A DNA stretch of 64,000 bases from contig NZ_CP011803.1 of the NCBI RefSeq assembly GCF_001038625.1, positions 3,348,001-3,412,000 on the forward strand, given 5' to 3'. The stretch is from Clostridium carboxidivorans P7. Its GTDB lineage: Bacteria > Bacillota > Clostridia > Clostridiales > Clostridiaceae. The notes under the pieces are model-generated. The model saw only the letters and a program-made list of their open reading frames with translations, searched no databases and was not told the origin of the DNA. Position 1 is the stretch's first letter. Each line of letters begins with the position of its first letter. Both the position numbers and the translations under genes were made by a program. Below, one piece after another: positions 16,560 to 25,686 of this stretch.

Positions 16560-18377
16560 TTACCCTCTCAAGTTGTTATAATAAGATAACACAAGTCCCG
16601 TAGCCACAGCGTTCCTTGGTCCTTCTATTCCTCTTATATTTCCACTTCCACAAACTATACCATAGTGAGATAATTCTTCTGATACCATTTCTGGAATTTC
16701 AAAATCAAGAGCAGATCCTCCAACTAATACCACAAATTCTATACTTCTCAAATTCCCATTTGGTGCTGTATCTCCAAGTGCTCTTATAGCATTAGTTACA
16801 AACACCTTTTTCTTTGCATCTCTTCTAACAAGCCTTATTTTTTCCAAAGAATCCTTAGTTGGTATTGGAATCATCTCATCATTCTTTACAACTACATTTC
16901 TTGCAAATAATGAAGCATCTAAAGGCTGTTGGAAAAAGCATACTGTTCCATCCTCATATCTTAAATTGAAAAGACTTTCTACTTTAGCTAAAGGATATTT
17001 TTTTATATCTTCAGATAAGTTATAATCATCAAGACCAAGTTCTGAATTTATAAACATGGTAACCATTTCTCCTGCTCCTGCATGATGAATAGATTTTACC
17101 TTACCTTCTTTACTTATATATGCAGAATCTGTAGATCCTCCTCCCATGTCAAGTATTACAAGAGGCTTATCTGTTCCAGGTGTAGTTAATGCTCCAAGCA
17201 CTGCCATGTTGGCTTCTACCCCTCCAATTACCACTTTAATACCTGTGCTTTCCTGCAACTTTCTTGCTATGTTTTCCATAGGTAACTTACTAGTTTTAAC
17301 CATTGCAGCTAATGCTACAGCATTTTCTAATGCAAATTCACCAGCAAGTCCACCTTGCACTTTTTGGGGTTTAAAAGTATCTACAGCTAAAATATCCTGT
17401 ATTTTTATATCTTCAATATTTTGTGATGTAAGTTCACCCATTATTTGTCTTACTCTTTCTATCATTCCACCTACATTAGTACCTGACTCTCCACTTACAT
17501 CATTAAGAGGCCATACTTCACCTAAGTTTTTCATTATACCTTCAGAACCTTCTTCAATAGAAACCTTCTTTTCTGAAGTTCCAAATAAAATAAGTTTTCC
17601 TGCAGGTATAACTCTTTCTTTTACATCTCCTTCAGGAGTTCTTATAACTACTGCGGATCTGTTTCCTATTAATGCCCTTGATATAGGAATTATATGCTTA
17701 GTTTCTTCTGGTGAAAGATTAAATAAAGTAGCAAGTCCATAAGGATTAGATAGGGTTTTTATTGTTTTTCCTACTTCTGCAACTTCTACAGCTGCAAGCA
17801 TTCCCATAGGTACCTTATCTATGTAAGAAACTTCATCAATAACTGGTATTTTTTTATGCAATCTGTTACATATTATAACTCCATCGTCACCTTGTGCTAT
17901 AGCTCCAGTTATCTCCAAATTTCTTTCAAAACCTTCATTTAGCTTTTTTGATGCAGTTTCAAAATCAACATTTTTAGGAATAACACATATTACCTTATCA
18001 TTTTCATGAATTCTTTCTAATTCATCTAAAAATATTGTTCTTCCTGTTCCTACTCCGACACCTCCTGGAGTGTCAGGATTATGCCCTATCATAGTAGATT
18101 CAGTTATTATGGTTTCTGTTATAGTTTCCATAGCAACATCACCAATAACTGGAGTAGCTTCATTTATGCATATAGTATCTAAATCACTTATGTTCTTGTT
18201 TAAGTTGCCGCAGGCATCTTTAAGAGCCGTTAAAATGCCTGCAACATTGTCTAAAGTTCCTTTTACTCCTGAGGTTTTTACTATGCTACTTGTTAAAAAT
18301 TTAAGTTCGCCCTCTACATCACCTATGGCTACTTCTGTGGTAGAATTTCCTATATCAACTCCTGCTACAAGTTTCAC
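16560..18377 (-). CDS. pduG: Diol dehydratase reactivase large subunit (PduG)
   Basis: 605-residue ATPase subunit with an Hsp70/actin-like core, the usual length for PduG/DdrA. Clear nucleotide-binding motifs are AGVDIGNSTTEVAIGD at the N-terminus and VILDMGGGSTDSAYI near residue 410; GHNPDTPGGVGVGTG and the C-terminal VVLVGGSALDFEIPE are family hallmarks. ATP hydrolysis lets it exchange inactive for fresh adenosylcobalamin on the dehydratase. The gene lies between pduE and pduH in canonical order. Confidence 0.93.
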   Translation of the reverse strand: MKLVAGVDIGNSTTEVAIGDVEGELKFLTSSIVKTSGVKGTLDNVAGILTALKDACGNLNKNISDLDTICINEATPVIGDVAMETITETIITESTMIGHNPDTPGGVGVGTGRTIFLDELERIHENDKVICVIPKNVDFETASKKLNEGFERNLEITGAIAQGDDGVIICNRLHKKIPVIDEVSYIDKVPMGMLAAVEVAEVGKTIKTLSNPYGLATLFNLSPEETKHIIPISRALIGNRSAVVIRTPEGDVKERVIPAGKLILFGTSEKKVSIEEGSEGIMKNLGEVWPLNDVSGESGTNVGGMIERVRQIMGELTSQNIEDIKIQDILAVDTFKPQKVQGGLAGEFALENAVALAAMVKTSKLPMENIARKLQESTGIKVVIGGVEANMAVLGALTTPGTDKPLVILDMGGGSTDSAYISKEGKVKSIHHAGAGEMVTMFINSELGLDDYNLSEDIKKYPLAKVESLFNLRYEDGTVCFFQQPLDASLFARNVVVKNDEMIPIPTKDSLEKIRLVRRDAKKKVFVTNAIRALGDTAPNGNLRSIEFVVLVGGSALDFEIPEMVSEELSHYGIVCGSGNIRGIEGPRNAVATGLVLSYYNNLRG

Positions 18378-18390
18378 TTAGACCACCTAC

Positions 18391-18903
18391 CTAAACTCTT
18401 AGTTTTTCCCTCTTTTCGTACACTTCACAAGCTTCTCTAACAAGGGAAGCACAGATTTTTGCATTATATTTATTCTCAAGTTCATCTGCTATATCCAAAA
18501 GTTCCTGTTTTGTTGACCTATAAGGTCTTAATGCATTATATATTTCAAGTACTCTATCATCAGGTACAAATGTAAGTTCAGCTGCTCTTCTTAAATTTGC
18601 TGCAAATTGATTTCTGCCTATTGATTCTGCTATTTGAGCTTGATATAAAAGAACTTCTGGAGTAATCTTTATATCATCAAGAGTTACACTTCCATTTAGA
18701 ACATTTTCCATATTTATATCATCAAAAGTTTTTCCACTTCTTGTCTTTATTAAGTCACTTCTCTTTTTAGCTAGTGGATAGTCAGCATCTGTAAGAGTAT
18801 CGCAGCTCTTTTTAACTTCACAAGCTGGTTTTGAAACTTCACCAGATGACATTTTATTTAAAATCTGATTAACTATTTGTTCTATTAAAGCATTATTATC
18901 CAT
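18391..18903 (-). CDS. pduE: Diol/glycerol dehydratase small subunit (PduE)
   Basis: 170-residue small subunit of the B12-dependent dehydratase. The core SDLIKTRSGKTFDDINMENVL and TPEVLLYQAQIAESIGRNQFAANLRRAAELTFVPDDRVLEIYNALRPYRST is highly characteristic. The N-terminal helix MDNNALIEQIVNQILNKMS is an encapsulation-type extension absent from soluble glycerol dehydratases. The start at 18903 is preferred to an in-frame upstream ATG because AGGGGTGAG lies directly before it, inside the end of pduD. Confidence 0.92.
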   Translation of the reverse strand: MDNNALIEQIVNQILNKMSSGEVSKPACEVKKSCDTLTDADYPLAKKRSDLIKTRSGKTFDDINMENVLNGSVTLDDIKITPEVLLYQAQIAESIGRNQFAANLRRAAELTFVPDDRVLEIYNALRPYRSTKQELLDIADELENKYNAKICASLVREACEVYEKREKLRV

Positions 18904-18913
18904 AATCTCACCC

Positions 18914-19579
18914 CTATTCAAAAACTACTTTTAATTCTATAGGCTTTGCACCTTTAACTACATGCTCAGTTTCCTTTATATGAAGTACTGCTGATTTAGC
19001 CTGGTACTTTGGTCTTGCCATTTGATCATTTCTAACTGGAACTGGATCTGGTGATTCTCCTTTAGCATATTTAGCAGCATTTTTACCTATAGCTCTAAAA
19101 GTTTCTCTATCTATTAATGGTGCTTGTGGGAATAATTCAAGGTTATTTAGCGGTTGTAAATCCTTTTGGTGTATAACCGTAGTACCTTTTGATTGTATAC
19201 CTATACCTATTCCAGAGCCACTTATTTCAGCAGCATCATGAGCCATAAAAGATACATCTGATGTACGTAAAACTTTTACAACTCTTGGAGTAATGCCCTC
19301 TTCTTCTATACCTGCAAGTACCTCTCTTATTACATCATCATGAGGAATTCCTACTATTGTCTCAGTTTGATACTTTCCAAAAGCTGGACCTACTGCTACA
19401 ACTACTTCATCGCTTCTCTTTCCAACTTCAGCATTACCTACTTCCTCTAATTTCATTTTTCCAACACTTGAAACAGCACTGGAAGTTTTAGAGGCATTTG
19501 AATTGCTAGATGTCAATTGATCCAAAACTTGTTTAGTTATCAATTCTATTAATTCCTCGTTAGATACTGAATTTACCAT
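18914..19579 (-). CDS. pduD: Diol/glycerol dehydratase medium subunit (PduD)
   Basis: 221-residue medium subunit. The core from about residue 58 ([84 protein letters not shown]) is near-diagnostic. The first 25 residues ([22 protein letters not shown]) form an amphipathic helix and then a Ser-rich linker, the PduD signal that brings the whole dehydratase into the shell. It follows pduC by 16 bases. Confidence 0.93.
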   Translation of the reverse strand: MVNSVSNEELIELITKQVLDQLTSSNSNASKTSSAVSSVGKMKLEEVGNAEVGKRSDEVVVAVGPAFGKYQTETIVGIPHDDVIREVLAGIEEEGITPRVVKVLRTSDVSFMAHDAAEISGSGIGIGIQSKGTTVIHQKDLQPLNNLELFPQAPLIDRETFRAIGKNAAKYAKGESPDPVPVRNDQMARPKYQAKSAVLHIKETEHVVKGAKPIELKVVFE

Positions 19580-19595
19580 ACTTAACCGCTCCCCT

Positions 19596-21260
19596 CTACA
19601 TTTTATCTGGATCTAAAGCAAAATCTATGTTCTTAATCTTTTCCCATTTCTCTCCATCCAGTCTATATCCTGTTCCAGGTCCCATATAATCGTTTTGATC
19701 ATTAACTCCACTTATTACATTGAAGTTTTCATCAAATATAGCTGATGCATGAAGATAATCTCCTGCTATTCTCTGTTTTAATAAGCTCAAAACTCTTTCA
19801 GCTATATCAGGGAATCCACCTTTATGAAGAGCTTTTACAAAGTCAAGACCTGTAACACCTCTTGATAACATATCTTGTGCTGCTTTCAAGTCTTCTACAA
19901 CATTTCTCTTTGGCATATCATTACTACCATGAGCATAAGTTGCAGCTTCAACTTCTTCATCAGTTATAACTGGAAGTCCTAATTCTTTAAATAAAGCTTG
20001 AATTGCTTTTGCTGCCTTATTTCTAACAGCTATTACATCTTCTTCTTTTACTGGAACAAGACCTGCATCAACTTTTAAATCTCTTTCCATAACTACCCAA
20101 TCATCGTAGTCTTCTGCATCCCAGTTAGATCCTGCAAACATATTGTCGTAGTTTGGAGTTGAGCTGTATCCTGAACAAATGAAATCAGTTCCTGGTAAGA
20201 ATTGCATCATAGTTCTTGCAGTTCTTCTTATATCAGAATGAGTGAATGTCTGGTCATTACTTGATGCAACTTCTAGATCAAGCATTGTAGTTATAAGGTT
20301 TTCAGCAAGTACTGCTCTTATGCCTCCTGGTACTGCTGCAGGAACACCTATACAACTAACAGAACCATTCTGTAAACCTTGAGCTCCAGCACCTCTTGTT
20401 ATCATTATGCATCTTGCTTCTAAGTAAAGCATTGATTTTCCTTCTGCATATCCCATCTGAACTTCTGATCCAGTACCAGATGTAAATCTCATCTTAAGTC
20501 CTCTTGATGCATAAGCTGATGCCAAGAAAGCTTTTGAGTAAGGTGTATCATCACCATCTACAAATACTGGTTCAGTTCCATATACAGAAATAGTTTCTGC
20601 ATATGCAGTATATCCAAGCATACCTTGTTTAAGTTCAGTTGCTTCTTCAAGTGAGCATTGAGTAAGAACTCCAGCTCTTCCAACTTGAGATCCTACAAGA
20701 ATTGAAACAGCATTAAATGGAGCATATCTTACTATACCTACTGTTGTTTCCTCTTCATCAAAGCCTCTTAAAGCACCTTCTGCTGCATCTGCTGCAATTT
20801 GAATAGGATTATCACGTAAATTTGTAACGTGAGCCTGATTTGAAGGATGTTTTCTAACTCTCATCTTTTGAAGAGCCATCATCATTTCAACTACATTTAG
20901 CTTGTCCACTACTTCAACAAGCTTTGCAGGTGTTATAGCAGTAGCTATTTTAACAATCTTTTCTCTTGGAACATTTATATCTGTAAGCATTCTGGCTATT
21001 TCAATTGAATCTATTGCCATAGCCTTTTCAGTATTTTCTATATTAATAGCATGGCCAGCTAAGAAAGTATCTATAAAATCAAAATCCTCTCTTTTTTTAC
21101 CATCCATTTCAGTTATCTTACCATTTTCTACTTTTATACTTGGAATTGGATCCTTAGGACTTCCTATTGCAATAAGTCCTACTTCTGGCCACTCTTTTAC
21201 AAATCCATCATTGTGCACTGGTCTTTTTTCCAGTATTTCAAACCTTTTAGATCTTTTCAT
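19596..21260 (-). CDS. pduC: Adenosylcobalamin-dependent diol/glycerol dehydratase large subunit (PduC)
   Basis: 554-residue catalytic TIM-barrel subunit, exactly the expected length when started at [19 protein letters not shown] (ATG 21260, AAAGGTGGTG upstream). Signature stretches include [41 protein letters not shown] and [22 protein letters not shown] around the substrate and potassium site. It removes water from 1,2-propanediol or glycerol to give propionaldehyde or 3-hydroxypropionaldehyde. The encapsulated context favours a propanediol-type system, but glycerol use cannot be excluded from sequence. Confidence 0.95.
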   Translation of the reverse strand: MKRSKRFEILEKRPVHNDGFVKEWPEVGLIAIGSPKDPIPSIKVENGKITEMDGKKREDFDFIDTFLAGHAINIENTEKAMAIDSIEIARMLTDINVPREKIVKIATAITPAKLVEVVDKLNVVEMMMALQKMRVRKHPSNQAHVTNLRDNPIQIAADAAEGALRGFDEEETTVGIVRYAPFNAVSILVGSQVGRAGVLTQCSLEEATELKQGMLGYTAYAETISVYGTEPVFVDGDDTPYSKAFLASAYASRGLKMRFTSGTGSEVQMGYAEGKSMLYLEARCIMITRGAGAQGLQNGSVSCIGVPAAVPGGIRAVLAENLITTMLDLEVASSNDQTFTHSDIRRTARTMMQFLPGTDFICSGYSSTPNYDNMFAGSNWDAEDYDDWVVMERDLKVDAGLVPVKEEDVIAVRNKAAKAIQALFKELGLPVITDEEVEAATYAHGSNDMPKRNVVEDLKAAQDMLSRGVTGLDFVKALHKGGFPDIAERVLSLLKQRIAGDYLHASAIFDENFNVISGVNDQNDYMGPGTGYRLDGEKWEKIKNIDFALDPDKM

Positions 21261-21325
21261 TAATTTCAGCACCACCTTTTTTTAATTAACTAAGCACTAC
21301 TATTTATTCACTGATCAATTAAATC

Positions 21326-22228
21326 TTAAATATATGGTTCACCTGTAGTTGATACAGGATCTTGTCCCATTGATTTTGCAAGTGCAATTCCTACTTCTCT
21401 AGCAGCAATTACTGATTGTCTAACAGCACCTGAATCTCCAGTTATTGTTATAATAACCTCGTTAGTAAGTGAAGTTCCCTGACTTGGACTTGCATAACTT
21501 ACTAAATCTACATTAGCAGTTTTTAATGCTGTATCTGCCATTACAACTCCAATACCTGCTGGAGCACCAACAATTATTCCAAATGCCTTTCCAAGTGGAG
21601 CACCAAAAGCTTTTTCTAAAGCTAAGCTTGCTCTTGCTGTATAATGAAGTTCTACATGTCCTGCATCAAATCCATAAACATCTCCAAAAGTTCTATCTGT
21701 ATCTTTAAGAGCAACTTCTACAGCTCTTCTAGCATCAGATACATCTTCTGCAGCGAATATGATTAAAGCACCATGTCCAGCTCCACCCTTTGTATCTCTT
21801 GGTAATTCAATACTTACTATCTCTGTATTTGTAGCCTTTACAGCCTCATCTGCAGCCATTATTTGAGGGCCTGCACCTGTTCTGTCACTTATTATACCTA
21901 TTGAACGGTATTTTTTATCCAATCCCATTTTCTCATGTAATAAAGTATCAACATTAGCTATAACTAATCCCACTGTATCTCCATAATTTGCTGTACCTAC
22001 AAACTCTGTTATTGGTGATGGTGCGCTCATTGCATTTGCCTCCTTTTTTTCTTCAACTTTATTTTGTTCAATTTCTTTCTCTTGAACTTTTTCTTCTTTA
22101 ACATCATTGCTTAACATTTGGCATGCTATATTTTGAACAATTTTACTGATCTGTTCTTTATCCATGCCATCTAAATTTATTCTTTTCTTAACTTCCTCCA
22201 AAACGTTTGCAATTAAGTTATTATCCAT
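21326..22228 (-). CDS. pduB: Microcompartment shell trimer (PduB)
   Basis: 300-residue shell protein with two BMC domains in circularly permuted arrangement (about 75-185 and 190-290: VGLVIANVDTLLHEKMGL, GKAFGIIVGAPAGIGVVMADTALK). An N-terminal helix MDNNLIANVLEEVKKRI and a Glu/Lys linker precede MSAPSPITEFVG; that internal Met could give a shorter PduB' form as in enteric bacteria. PduB forms gated trimers and its N-terminus tethers cargo to the shell in known systems. Second gene of the operon, 22 bases after pduA. Confidence 0.92.
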   Translation of the reverse strand: MDNNLIANVLEEVKKRINLDGMDKEQISKIVQNIACQMLSNDVKEEKVQEKEIEQNKVEEKKEANAMSAPSPITEFVGTANYGDTVGLVIANVDTLLHEKMGLDKKYRSIGIISDRTGAGPQIMAADEAVKATNTEIVSIELPRDTKGGAGHGALIIFAAEDVSDARRAVEVALKDTDRTFGDVYGFDAGHVELHYTARASLALEKAFGAPLGKAFGIIVGAPAGIGVVMADTALKTANVDLVSYASPSQGTSLTNEVIITITGDSGAVRQSVIAAREVGIALAKSMGQDPVSTTGEPYI

Positions 22229-22250
22229 TATTCATTACCCCTTAAAAATA

Positions 22251-22532
22251 TTATTCTATTACTTTAGGTAATATTTTTTCTACATCAGTATGTGGTCTTG
22301 GAATTACATGTACAGATACTACTTCTCCTACACGTTTAGCGGAAGCTGCTCCAGCATCTGTAGCTGCCTTTACTGCACCTACATCTCCTCTTACCATAAC
22401 TGTTACAAGTCCTGATCCAATCTTTTCATATCCTATAAGAGCTACATTTGCTGCCTTTACCATTGAATCTGCTGCCTCGATTGCTCCTACTAGTCCTTTT
22501 GTTTCTATCATTCCCAATGCTTCTTGTCCCAT
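22251..22532 (-). CDS. pduA: Microcompartment shell hexamer (PduA)
   Basis: 93-residue single BMC-domain protein ([62 protein letters not shown]), the major hexameric shell tile. The [16 protein letters not shown] stretch lines the central pore in this family. It is the first gene of the operon, with GGAGGTGC before the ATG. The 150 bp upstream (22533-22689) is AT-rich promoter sequence without a recognised operator or a cobalamin riboswitch. Confidence 0.95.
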   Translation of the reverse strand: MGQEALGMIETKGLVGAIEAADSMVKAANVALIGYEKIGSGLVTVMVRGDVGAVKAATDAGAASAKRVGEVVSVHVIPRPHTDVEKILPKVIE

Positions 22533-22689
22533 AAAAGCACCTCCATAAATTTAAATTATTTTTACTCTTTTATTTTATAATATATTAGGTAAGAATTTTC
22601 TGATTATTTTGTTTACTTTCCTTATTTTATTGACTTCATAATTAGTAATATTTTTACTTGTTTTGGTAATTTATTTACATATTCAATTC

Positions 22690-22837
22690 AATCAAGTGAT
22701 TCTTAGACTCAGATGGAGTTTGCTTGTGAGGAATACCTCTCTTCATCTGAGTCTTAGAAGAACTTATCCAGGCGCGTAGCAGTGCTTATTTCCCACCTGA
22801 AGAAGGTGGGGTATTAGCACTGGTAGCGATCGGATAA
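22690..22837 (-). repeat. Small hairpin repeat, copy 2 (fullest copy)
   Basis: On the minus strand it starts TTATCC right after the T-tract of the glycosyltransferase terminator and ends AAGAATCACTTGATTG. Domain 1 is closed by TTATCC pairing with GGATAA and holds a nested stem (CAGTGCT with AGCACTG, then CCCACCT with AGGTGGG). Domain 2 is a hairpin of GACTCAGATG with CATCTGAGTC with an inner AGAGGTATTCCTC. The same end sequences occur at 755-831 and, degraded, at 53231-53288. Confidence 0.75.
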
Positions 22838-22844
22838 CTAAAAA

Positions 22845-22881
22845 AAGGATTATCTTAAAGTTAATTTTTAAGATAATCCTT
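22845..22881 (-). terminator. Intrinsic terminator of the glycosyltransferase gene
   Basis: A perfect 15-bp stem (AAGGATTATCTTAAA with TTTAAGATAATCCTT) followed on the minus strand by seven T. It lies 10 bases past the stop codon of the glycosyltransferase gene. Confidence 0.85.
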
Positions 22882-22890
22882 ACTCTATCA

Positions 22891-24195
22891 TCATAACGAC
22901 CTTGATTTACACGAAGTATTAGGCTGAACAATATCTGATGACTGCATTATTTTATTTTTTTGTAATATTTTGCGTTCCTTTCTAAAATAGTAAAAAGAAT
23001 ATACCATTATAAAAATTTCTGGAAAAGCATATCTTCCTTGTCCTTCTGTTAAAAAGTATATAGCGCTAAACATAAAAAATAGAACCACATTATATAATTC
23101 AAACTCATTTAGTTCATAATCTTTTCTTTTAATAATAGCCTTTAAAATAGCAAGTCCTCTTTTGAAAATGTATATAATGGCAGGAATAAATATGATATTT
23201 CTTATAATATTAGTTAATATAAATAAGATAATAATAAGATAAATTTTCATTCCAGTTCCATATGCAACATATAAAATATCATCGCCTAAACAATAATTAT
23301 TAAGTAACCTTTCAAATCCTAATTCTATAAAACGTATTGGATGAGTTTTTATCCAATCCTTAGCTGCCTTAGTTAACATTTTATCTTTTTCTGTAGCATT
23401 AGCTTCCTTATATTCTTTTGTTTTTACAATAGAATTTTTAACATTTTCTACTGGCATCCATCTTCCAAACTTATTCTCTGAATTATTGTTTATGTATAGA
23501 ACTATTCCTCCATTATTGGACACAAAAGTAAATTGGCCCATCATCTTAGTATTTCTATAAACCCACGGTGCTATTACTAGTGATGCCATAACCAATATGA
23601 TTAAAGAATTTCTTAATGCTCTCAAAAACTTTTTATTCATAATAAATTCAATTAAAAATACAGCAAAGAAAAATACTAAAAAAAATGGTTTTATCATAGT
23701 ATTTAAACCACACAAAATACCTATCAGTACATATTTGCATTTCCATTTACTAAAGTAAATAAGCGTTATAAAGAGCAATATCATAGTAAACAATATTTCT
23801 GTAGCAAGAATACTATTGTAAAATATATTGTTTGGAAAAAACACAAATAATGCAAATATAATTCTTCTGTCTTTTTCAATTATGTCTAATCTTCTTAATA
23901 TATTTAGGAAACATACATAACATATAAAAGTAAGAACAATATTAAATATTTTAGCTTTTAATAAGCTAGCACCAAATAACTTAAATATGCCTCCCAAAAC
24001 AATAGAATAACCTATTGATGTATAAGTATCTCCCCAAGACAGACCATTAGCTATATCTGTTGCTATCTCATAATAATATTTAAAATCTGATTCTAGTTTT
24101 GTATCTACCAGGACTATCCAAAGAATAGATAACAATATCCCTAAAATTATTGTAATTTTATAGTAGTTCTCACTTTGCAAGTATTTTTTTATCAT
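22891..24195 (-). CDS. Membrane glycosyltransferase-like protein (GT-C fold)
   Basis: 434-residue polytopic membrane protein with about ten hydrophobic spans. The first extracytoplasmic loop begins LVDTKLESDFKYYYEIATDIA, carrying the acidic residue expected for the catalytic site of dolichyl-phosphate-mannose-type GT-C enzymes. A large extracytoplasmic loop (FVSNNGGIVLYINNNSENKFGRW) follows in the second half. It probably transfers a sugar from a lipid carrier to a cell-surface acceptor; donor and acceptor are unknown. The start at 24195 is chosen because GAGGGG lies about 12 bases upstream; an in-frame TTG further upstream is less likely. It is a single-gene transcript with its own terminator. 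Confidence 0.7.
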   Translation of the reverse strand: MIKKYLQSENYYKITIILGILLSILWIVLVDTKLESDFKYYYEIATDIANGLSWGDTYTSIGYSIVLGGIFKLFGASLLKAKIFNIVLTFICYVCFLNILRRLDIIEKDRRIIFALFVFFPNNIFYNSILATEILFTMILLFITLIYFSKWKCKYVLIGILCGLNTMIKPFFLVFFFAVFLIEFIMNKKFLRALRNSLIILVMASLVIAPWVYRNTKMMGQFTFVSNNGGIVLYINNNSENKFGRWMPVENVKNSIVKTKEYKEANATEKDKMLTKAAKDWIKTHPIRFIELGFERLLNNYCLGDDILYVAYGTGMKIYLIIILFILTNIIRNIIFIPAIIYIFKRGLAILKAIIKRKDYELNEFELYNVVLFFMFSAIYFLTEGQGRYAFPEIFIMVYSFYYFRKERKILQKNKIMQSSDIVQPNTSCKSRSL

Positions 24196-24426
24196 ATGTA
24201 ACTTACCCCTCAGCATTAATCTTCAAACCATATTCTACTAAAATTTTCTTAAAAAAACCTTATTAAAATTGTAAACTTTTTATTAAGATGTCCTTTTATC
24301 CAATAGATACCATCCATAATAATCTCATCCTCTTTAGATAACTTCACCATTGCATACGTTATCAATATAATTTTTTTCCAATTCATAGTATAATCTAAAT
24401 ATACTTTATTCTTAGGTGGTGTATTA

Positions 24427-25458
24427 ATGACTCTTTTAAATATAGAAAACTTATCAAAAGAATGTGGAAATTTAAGATTATTAAATGATTTAAATTTGAC
24501 CTTAAATCACGGAAAATGTATAGGTATAAAGTGTTCTAATGATACTTCAAATCTTCTCTTTAGTTTGATTTTAGGAAAAACTAATTACTCTAAAGGAAAC
24601 ATTTATATAGAAAACACTCCAATTAGTAAATGCACTAATATAAAAAATATTATTGCTGTTGTATTTAGCAATGAAGGCATGTATGAAAGGTTAAAAATTT
24701 ATGATTACATGAAATTCTTTGAGAAAATTTACAACTCCAAAATTTCTATAAAAGAAATATTAATTAAGTTAGGCTTATTTGACATATCAAATAAAAAAAT
24801 AAAGTCTTTAACTTATTCCCAAAAGAAAAGGCTAAGCATAGCGCGTGCTTTACTTAGTAATAGTAAACTTATTTTAATACAAGAACCTACATTAAATGTT
24901 GATAGAGAAAGTGCTTTAATAATAAGAGAATGCATACCTTACATTTGCAGTTTAGGAATTTCCATTCTTGCTACTTCTGTATCATTAGAAGATATTATTT
25001 TGTTAGGCTGTGAAACTTATATTTTAGATGAAAAAGGATTTAATACTGTTGAAACAGATATACCTACTAATGAAACTGATGAAAAATCCAATAATGAAGA
25101 ATCTTTAGACGCTCCATATTTTAAAGTAGATAAAATTCCTGCAAAAATAGATGAAAAAATTATTTTGCTTAACCCTACAGAAATTATATCTATAGAAAGT
25201 TTAAATGGTACAAGCTATTTAAATGTTGGTGAAGAAAAGTTTCCTTGCACCTTAACACTTAATGAACTTGAAAACAGATTAAAACATTTTGGTTTCTTTA
25301 GATGTCATCGTTCTTACTTAGTTAACCTTCAAAGAGTTAGAGAAGTAGTTACATGGACAAGAAATAGCTTTAGCCTTATATTAGATGATAAAAACAAAAC
25401 TTCTATTCCTCTATCTAAAGGAAGAATGAATGAACTGAAAGATATTTTAAAATTTTAG
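24427..25458 (+). CDS. ABC-ATPase-like domain fused to LytTR DNA-binding domain
   Basis: 343 residues. Residues 1-210 resemble an ABC transporter ATPase but key sites are degraded: the Walker A region reads GIKCSNDTSNLLFS with no GxGKST, the signature is LTYSQKKRLS, and Walker B is LILIQEPTLN with Gln replacing Asp. Residues about 240-343 are a LytTR DNA-binding domain (EIISIESLNGTSYLNVG, FFRCHRSYLVNLQRV). It is therefore probably a transcription regulator that has borrowed an ABC fold and not a transport motor. AGGTGGTG precedes the ATG. It lies just upstream of a complete ABC exporter pair, its likely target. Confidence 0.8.
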   Translation: MTLLNIENLSKECGNLRLLNDLNLTLNHGKCIGIKCSNDTSNLLFSLILGKTNYSKGNIYIENTPISKCTNIKNIIAVVFSNEGMYERLKIYDYMKFFEKIYNSKISIKEILIKLGLFDISNKKIKSLTYSQKKRLSIARALLSNSKLILIQEPTLNVDRESALIIRECIPYICSLGISILATSVSLEDIILLGCETYILDEKGFNTVETDIPTNETDEKSNNEESLDAPYFKVDKIPAKIDEKIILLNPTEIISIESLNGTSYLNVGEEKFPCTLTLNELENRLKHFGFFRCHRSYLVNLQRVREVVTWTRNSFSLILDDKNKTSIPLSKGRMNELKDILKF

Positions 25459-25686
25459 ATGTGCTTCAAAATGCTGATCTAAATAACCCTTATATTTCTC
25501 CTGTTACATCTTTTTAACGTAATATTCACCATTTTAAAAGCTGCCTTGATACTGAAATATGTATAATTTAGCAGCTTATTTGCTCCTTTCATGGAAATTT
25601 TATATAACAATGCTTATAAATATCATATAATCGTTAATGTAAACAAAGCATGTAACCATAAGATGATATTTGAAAGGAGCTTTGGT

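Noticed and set aside
17146-17742. 198-codon plus-strand ORF opposite pduG
   Set aside because: Antisense shadow of a well-conserved gene; no family resemblance and no start signals.
22533-22689. Possible cobalamin riboswitch before pduA
   Set aside because: Expected for some B12-dependent loci, but the 157 bp here lack a B12-box and the needed stems; the hairpins further upstream belong to the repeat family.
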